NCBI RefSeq assembly: GCF_000801105.2
Contig: NC_079513.1
Span: 23,528,273-23,592,272 of the forward strand
DNA from: Raphanus sativus
Lineage: Eukaryota; Streptophyta; Magnoliopsida; Brassicales; Brassicaceae
Direction of reading: 5' to 3'
Length of the DNA: 64,000 bases
Shown here in pieces: positions 58,757-64,000 of the stretch. Every line of letters starts with the position of its first letter. Position 1 is the stretch's first letter. The translations under genes and the position numbers were made by a program. Below the pieces are notes generated by a model. The model worked only from the letters and a program-made list of their open reading frames with translations, was not told the origin of the DNA and did not search any database.

Positions 58757-59414
58757 CAGCGTTCCCTAATTTGAAGTTACCACTTAATTTGTACTTTTGT
58801 TTGCTTCTAGAAATATTTGGTGAATACTAGGAACATGTGTAATTGAGAAGAAGTAAATTAAAGTCCATGAAGGCAAAAAGGTAAAAAGTCTCCTTTTAAT
58901 CTTTTTAATCTTGCATTTACTCTAAATACTATTTATTGATGTTTAATATGTCCACCACATGGAGGCGTTTTTGGCCTGTCCGATGTAAAAATAGAACCTT
59001 TCACGATGCCTTGGAGACAGTTGGTGATGATTTTGTAATGTGCATTGGAAGATATAAGTTGAGGAACACAACTGGTGAAGAAGAAAACAAAGAGACAAAA
59101 GAGAGAGAAAGTGAGTGTGTAATCAACTTTCACTGGGATGTCTGTGACTGATACGCATACTATTTTAAGAAACTGAAATTTAGTATTGCTTAGTTTGAAA
59201 ACGTATAGACGAGATTATCATAGGTTTTAGTTGGTACATTGTTGAAATTAATAAATTAGTTATGATACTAGATCGTTATAAGATACTAATTTTTTATAGC
59301 AATATAATTGAAAACAAAAATCATTTCAAGACCATAGCGTGATGATGGATATCCATATAAAACAACCATAAACAAAACTTTAGGACCAAGCTACCATGGA
59401 TTTATTTTTACTTG
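58757..59414. other. Intergenic, containing a RETICULATA-related exon fragment
   Basis: 3' flanks of the PTM-like gene and of the small DUF7722-like gene. The only feature seen is the exon fragment at 58975-59076. Confidence 0.6.
58975..59076 (-). pseudogene. Fragment of a RETICULATA-related last exon
   Basis: On the minus strand, about 100 bp matches the start of the last exon of the RER1-type gene at 60201-60394. VPQLISSNAHYKIITNCLQG aligns with VFLGLSSNARYQIINGLERV. The splice-acceptor side is partly kept, but the frame soon diverges and no other exon is present. It is a decayed partial duplicate of the neighbouring gene in the same orientation. Confidence 0.7.
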
Positions 59415-59864
59415 CTAAACACGAAATACATAGTGAACCATATATTTCAAAGCCGTCATCCATCCCATCAAAGAGCTCTCACTCAAATCACCAACGGACG
59501 AACTAGGGTTTACTAGTTCACGCTCATCCGGAGATGATTTTACTCCCTTCTCCCACAGGAACGCACCCACTGCAAACTGTTTCTTGCAAGACAAGTCACC
59601 GAGATCTGTAGGCAGACCATACAGTTTGAGAAGTCGATCAAGTTCTTCCTCCGACATAGCCTCGTACTCTTCCTTCGTGAAGCTTGGATAGTGAACAGGC
59701 ATCTGGAACGATGACCAAGAAGCAGCCCCTCTGGTCAACTGATCACGGTCGTTGCTCGACGATGAAGCCAATGTTTTCTTCAAGACGGCATCATCTGAGG
59801 AGCTTTGGTTGAGAGTTTGTAGTTTGTCACCGAAAATAAGTGTAAGCTGTGAAACCCTTGCCAT
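59415..59864 (-). CDS. Small plant-specific protein with DUF7722-like motif
   Basis: A single-exon gene of 149 residues from the Met at 59864. The frame is open further upstream to 59921, but a TATA box at 59934-59945 would place transcription start near 59905, so the internal Met is preferred. The core FQMPVHYPSFTKEEYEAMSE followed by ELDRLLKLYGLP, a GDL turn and FAVGAFLW matches small plant proteins annotated DUF7722, of unknown function. The N-terminus is Ser-rich and the C-terminus ends in a short hydrophobic helix. It lies between the PTM-like and RER1-type genes. The function is unknown. Confidence 0.72.
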   Translation of the reverse strand: MARVSQLTLIFGDKLQTLNQSSSDDAVLKKTLASSSSNDRDQLTRGAASWSSFQMPVHYPSFTKEEYEAMSEEELDRLLKLYGLPTDLGDLSCKKQFAVGAFLWEKGVKSSPDERELVNPSSSVGDLSESSLMGWMTALKYMVHYVFRV

Positions 59865-59933
59865 TGTTGCGTGATGAATACTGTAAACTTTTGATTCTTT
59901 TACTTGACAAAGAAATTTCATAAGCCAATATAT

Positions 59934-59945
59934 TATATATATATA
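59934..59945 (-). promoter_or_regulatory. Putative TATA box of the DUF7722-like gene
   Basis: A TATATATATATA run lies 70-80 bp upstream of the preferred ATG (59864) and only about 13 bp upstream of the longer ATG, favouring the shorter start. Confidence 0.45.
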
Positions 59946-60200
59946 GAGATTATGTAGATGAGATAAATGGAAATTTTCTTTTTTACACTAAATCAGAAAA
60001 TGGAAAAAACGTTTTAGTTTTCCTAATTTAATGATACAAACCGTCATTTATTACTTACTGCAGACTACTAAGGAAAGTTGGAAGGTCTTGTACCGGTCCG
60101 GTCGAGTAATCCGGTTAGAAGAATTCGGTCCAGACTCCAGATCATGAACCCTAAGGCTGGTTTGCATATACCGGTTCGTGACAAAACCGAGCCGGTTTGA

Positions 60201-62161
60201 CTACTGAACGCCGGATAATTTAGCCCAATCCACAAACTGCATGCCGCCATATACATTGTTAGCAAACCGGACTCCAACCGTAAACGACATGGCGACCACA
60301 GGAATGCGTTTGGCTGCTGTAGAGCCTTCCACGACGCGTTCAAGCCCGTTGATGATCTGGTAACGTGCGTTGGAAGATAAGCCAAGGAACACACCTGACC
60401 AAGCATACAACTTATAGAGTCAGCCTATGTAAACAAGCAACAATGTGATGCACACAAAAAAAAATCAAGCAAGCAACAATGTACAGAGAGACACCTTCAC
60501 ACTTGTCTATGAGTTCTGAAACTGGAATATAATATTACAAACAGGAACGAACAATATAGCTGATATACTGTCACCGAGATTTGTGAGCATGATAACGATT
60601 CTTGTATCTCAAAACTGATGATTGATCACGGGCCTAGCAAGAACTCGAAGTTGGAGATGGTTTAAGTAAGAGACTAACCCCAGAGAGCAGCAGTTTTGAA
60701 TAGAGGTGGAACAGGGACGTCTTCATCTGATGTCATTATACTCCTATATTGACATAGATCATATAAACACAAGAAAGACACTGAAAAAAAATTCATTTCA
60801 TAATTGGCAGGTAATGAACGAGTACCGTTTTGGTGTCATGATCAGATTTGCAATTCCCTGACCAATGAGACCGCAGCCAAATCCAACCGAACCATACAAG
60901 AACCCCTAGATAACCACATTGATCAGTAAAACCAAATGCACGGAAGATCCACAAAGAACATTAGTCTCCAGACCTTGTAGAAGAAAGTTGCAATCCGCTG
61001 GTTAACCGAGAACTTACAACCCGGTCTTTCAGCTTCAAAAACACTTCACAACCACAAAAACAAAACCTGCTATTACATGATCAAACCAAAAGTGAAGAGT
61101 GAGAGAAAGAGACAACGAGAGTCTTTACCTGCTAGGAAGGGCGGCGCAAGAACGCTTAAGTCCCTTAAACAAACCCGTTGACGATGCCACAGATGTCTTC
61201 CCAATACGAGCATAAGGAGCCAAAAGTCCAACCAAAGCGACATCAACCACAAGACCAACCAAAAGATCAGCAGCATACAACTCAAACTCAGACCAGAAAT
61301 CTTCCCCTCTCTTCTGCACTTCCGCGAACGTCGCGCAGCAAGAGTCTATCGCTACCTGCATACATCAGACCCCACGAAACTACTCACATTCTTGCCACAA
61401 TCACTAAAAGCTTTGATCTTTGGACAAACAAAACAAAACAAAACAAACCTCGGTTCCAACTTTGAAGAGAAAGGAAGGATCTGCAAGCATTCTGTTTCGA
61501 AGCATGGAGCATGCCCTCATCAGAAACCCAAGCGGCCATACAGATCCCTGTCAAAAAAACATAAACCATCAAAACAGAATCTTACAGAACATCTTTATCG
61601 TTGCCCAAAAAAAGAACAGAACATCTTTATCTTCCAAAAGAAAGAACAAAGAAACCAAACCTGTAGATGGAGATAACGAAGAAGGAAGAGTTTCCGAACC
61701 CCAACAGACTTGGCAGCCTCCAACATATCCTCCGGTAATGCAATCCCAATCCCTCTCCGCTCCGTCTCTTTCATAACTTCGTCGAACTTCAGTAACGGAC
61801 CAAACTCCTTCTCCTCTGCTTTATCTCCACCATCATCTCCTCCATTGTTACCCCCACTATCCCCATTTCCACCGTCGTCATCATCTCCGCCGTTGTTAAA
61901 ATCGAGCTCAAAATCGCTAAAGGTCTCGTCTTTGGATCCGGTATACGTCCATTCCGGCACCGATCTGCCGCCGGAGATTCCCACGCACCGAGTTCTAAGC
62001 TTCGGAGGAGAAGGCAGCTCCGAGCTCCAAAGGCCTCCACGGAAACAAATCGAGCTGGTGGATTCAAACGTTGGAACGGAGGCTCTTCTGCATTGATCTC
62101 GAGGCTCTACTACTACTACTACTACTACAGTGGTTGAAAGGTGGGAGGAGGATAGAGACAT
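60201..62161 (-). CDS. RER1: RETICULATA-related protein (RER1 type, DUF3411)
   Basis: Seven exons on the minus strand (62161-61661, 61547-61449, 61355-61129, 61043-60974, 60905-60826, 60743-60679, 60394-60201) give 411 residues. The N-terminus is Ser/Thr-rich with a poly-Val run, consistent with a chloroplast transit peptide. An Asp/Gly/Asn-rich acidic stretch (about residues 88-112) follows. The DUF3411 domain begins GPLLKFDEVMKETERRGI and includes ELYAADLLVGLVVDVALVGL, RPGCKFSVNQRIATFFYKG, YGSVGFGCGLIGQGIANLIM and RYQIINGLERVVEG, with several membrane-spanning segments. RETICULATA family proteins sit in the plastid envelope and affect mesophyll development. Position near the PTM-like gene fits Arabidopsis AT5G22790. 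All introns are GT-AG and phases agree. Confidence 0.94.
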
Positions 62162-62523
62162 TTTAATTATCTTTCAACGGAGCTTCCAGTAAAGGTGTTT
62201 GAGTTTTGGAGTTAAAGAGAGGAAGAAAGCGGAGTGATGTATGTATCTATCATACATACATAATGTATGCAACTGCTATGTGATCAATCAGTTGGTTTAA
62301 GAGATACAGAGGTTACAAGTGGCGTCACCGTAATGGTCAAAAAATGTGTTGAAAATTGTCAAAAAAATGAAAAACATAGAGTAGAGTTAAGCATTGCTTA
62401 AAGCTCATATTACTGAATTGAACTCAGATAAATCAAGTCACGATCAAACTGAATTGAAGAAGAAACTAATGAAACATGAGCCAATAATAATACTAATAAT
62501 AATTAATAAATCCTCACAAGAAC
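62162..62523. other. Promoter side of the RER1-type gene
   Basis: Short intergenic stretch with a CATACATACATAA-type simple repeat near 62250. Nothing else is seen. Confidence 0.5.
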
Positions 62524-63020
62524 CTAAATATTCTCAGTGTGACCTGGATTACATCTCGGCTTACCAATTATCTCACCCAACCCATCCTCCTCCATTCCTC
62601 GGATCTTCACTACTCTTATATTCTTTTTATTATAATCATAATACCAAACACTAAATGATTGACAGAACGCCATACTCTCGGCCTTACTACTGATCACTAC
62701 TTCAGTCCCTGTGGCTTTCCACTGATAAGGTATAAGGCATATATATACGTCATGCCCCGACCCTTCTTGTTTCTCAACATCCTCGAGAACCCAAAATGTC
62801 ATCAAATTGTTAAACACAGAATAATCTACACTGCCCAATTTACCATTGTAATTTATAAGACCTGAACGGTGTGATGTCGAGAAAAAACGTGGCTCTTTGG
62901 GTGTTTTCATAAACTCAATCTTCTCTGATCTAACATCGAATCTAACTATTCTCGACTGGCCAACTCCATAGTATAGAGCACCATCAATGCATACCTGTCT
63001 GGGATGGGCATGTTGGTTAT
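62524..63020 (-). pseudogene. F-box-associated domain gene, 3' part only
   Basis: An open frame on the minus strand encodes the C-terminal half of a plant F-box-associated (FBA type 3) domain: ALYYGVGQSRIVRFDVRSEK, LINYNGKLGSVDY and FWVLEDVEKQE, stop at 62524. Upstream of about 63020 the frame runs into a short tandem repeat and then a stop (around 63058), and no F-box or N-terminal half is present. It is therefore a truncated copy. It is related to the fragment at the right edge (shared DAEKQEW / DVEKQEG and PGHVENI / PGHTENI blocks). Confidence 0.7.
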
Positions 63021-63052
63021 CTCCGGGATGGGCATGTTGGTTATATATCTCC
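63001..63052. repeat. 24/28-bp tandem duplication at the truncation point of the F-box gene
   Basis: Two adjacent copies of GGGATGGGCATGTTGGTTAT followed by CTCC (first) or ATATCTCC (second), exactly where the F-box-associated frame loses its upstream part. Confidence 0.8.
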
Positions 63053-63549
63053 GGTCAAGTCGTTGTCGAGAAAGAGATGGTTGTGAATTAGCTAAAAGAA
63101 CATACTGTATTAAAAACAGGAAGATTCACAAAATAAGGAAAATTATTGCCTATTTAGTTTTTATTTATTTCTACAAAATAACACGTACATTTTATGAACA
63201 ATATGTGCTGCTACGTGAGTTTAATTTTAATTTATTTGGTTTCTGATCATTGGATTTATCTTATAAACAATATTTTTTTGTTTTTTTTTTTGTTTTGTTT
63301 GCATAGAAAGGATAACAATAATTGCTGGTAAAAAGATAAAGAAGCTTCGTCTTCTACTAATTTATTAAAGACAAACTCAAAAGCTAAATCGAACAAGGTA
63401 AGATCTCTGAGACTGAAAGCATTATATAAACGAAGCAACAAAATATATTTGTTCTTTTTGAAAATAGAATTAAAGCCAGCGAATGAGAATTAAAAGGTAA
63501 GCCACGAAAAGGTGAAGCTATAATGAAACTACCAAGAGTGATAATGTTA
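63053..63549. other. Intergenic between the two F-box-associated fragments
   Basis: AT-rich sequence with a poly(T) run near 63275-63300. No gene is seen. Confidence 0.5.
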
Positions 63550-64000
63550 TTAGAAGAACATAATATTCTCAACGTGACCGGGGGAACATAACACCTCATG
63601 ACCATGCGTACAAATTCCATGCACACCTCTAAACTCATCATCCGTGATTCCATCAACCTCAGCTCTTCTAACACGCTTACTAATCATATCGCAATAGTAA
63701 ACAGAAAAGAGCTCAGATGAGTTTAAAGATCTTGAAACCAGTATAGCCTCGTTGGTATGAATTTCTCCAGTGCACAAAAGTCTCTCATCAGTAAAAAATT
63801 CTCTCAACTCGCTATATACATCACAAATCACAATGCTCGACCATTCTTGTTTCTCAGCATCTTGCAGAATCCACATATACATCTCAGATGTCCCGTAGAA
63901 GTCATAGCTAAAACATGCTAATTTTCCTTGGCAAGTTATAAGTCTTGAATAACATGAGACTGCGTTATAATCTTTAGGTACTTGAATAAACTCAATCTTC
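63550..64000 (-). CDS. F-box-associated domain protein, 3' part, running off the right edge
   Basis: A minus-strand open frame from the window edge to a stop at 63550, about 149 residues. It opens KIEFIQVPKDYNAVSCYSRL and contains GKLACFSYD, MWILQDAEKQEW, LFSVYYCDM and a final SPGHVENIMFF. This is the C-terminal part of an FBA type 3 domain, the substrate-recognition half of plant SCF ubiquitin-ligase F-box proteins. The F-box would lie beyond position 64000. It is in tandem with the truncated relative at 62524-63020. F-box genes also lie beside RER1 in Arabidopsis, as far as I recall. Confidence 0.75.
   Translation of the reverse strand, partial: KIEFIQVPKDYNAVSCYSRLITCQGKLACFSYDFYGTSEMYMWILQDAEKQEWSSIVICDVYSELREFFTDERLLCTGEIHTNEAILVSRSLNSSELFSVYYCDMISKRVRRAEVDGITDDEFRGVHGICTHGHEVLCSPGHVENIMFF

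Noticed and set aside
61178..62096. Plus-strand open frames opposite the RER1-type gene
   Set aside because: They are antisense shadows, rich in Ser/Pro because of the acidic Gly/Asp-rich sense strand.
1..64000. CRISPR arrays, bacterial operons, rRNA genes
   Set aside because: None seen. Spliced plant genes and plant transposons account for the window, and no regularly spaced repeat-spacer structure occurs.

Overview
This is a plant nuclear genomic window, almost certainly from a Brassicaceae species (Brassica/Raphanus type). The evidence is AT-rich intergenic DNA, small GT-AG introns, plant-only gene families and a gene series that matches, from memory, Arabidopsis chromosome 5 around AT5G22760-AT5G22980. 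It is about 64 kb with one 100-N scaffold gap at 54617-54716. Exon models were built by hand from reading frame plus splice sites.

Layout, left to right. 1-6.8 kb: a minus-strand Myb/SANT-like gene of the transposon-associated (PIF/Harbinger-type) class with a striking QW/WG tandem repeat, three related upstream non-coding segments, a MITE and a 5'-truncated LINE flanked by a 19-bp target-site duplication. 7.6-8.8 kb: a HIPP metallochaperone gene with two HMA domains. 10.4-17.9 kb: three tandem copies of a small secreted-protein gene interleaved with a serine carboxypeptidase-like (SCPL) gene and a duplicated, broken fragment of it. A Stowaway-like MITE inside the array dates the duplication steps. 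19.6-24.0 kb: ESCRT-III subunit VPS24 and an F8H/FRA8-type GT47 glycosyltransferase. 25.2-35.8 kb: transposon-rich, with a truncated Copia, two Helitron-like elements (one carrying an RPA-like OB-fold fragment) and an intact young Copia with apparently identical 247-bp LTRs. 41.3-47.1 kb: a DUF1635 gene and a CHY/CTCHY/RING ubiquitin ligase (RZPF34/CHYR1 type). 47.6-54.6 kb: a third Helitron-like element, then a decayed L1-type LINE running into the gap. 54.7-64 kb: the 3' part of a PHD-finger/DDT (PTM-like) gene whose first exon is full of single-base frameshifts, a duplicated fragment of a RETICULATA-related exon, a DUF7722-like small gene, the RETICULATA-related (RER1-type) gene and two tandem F-box-associated gene fragments.

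The conserved genes do not form a pathway. They are unrelated housekeeping or regulatory genes held in ancestral order: vesicle sorting (VPS24), xylan synthesis (F8H), ubiquitination (CHYR1), plastid/leaf development (RER1) and chromatin (PTM-like). The accessory interest lies in the secreted-protein/SCPL array, the WG-repeat Myb protein, the dense well-bounded transposons (several with empty-site controls inside the window), and a break in expected gene order exactly at the N gap.
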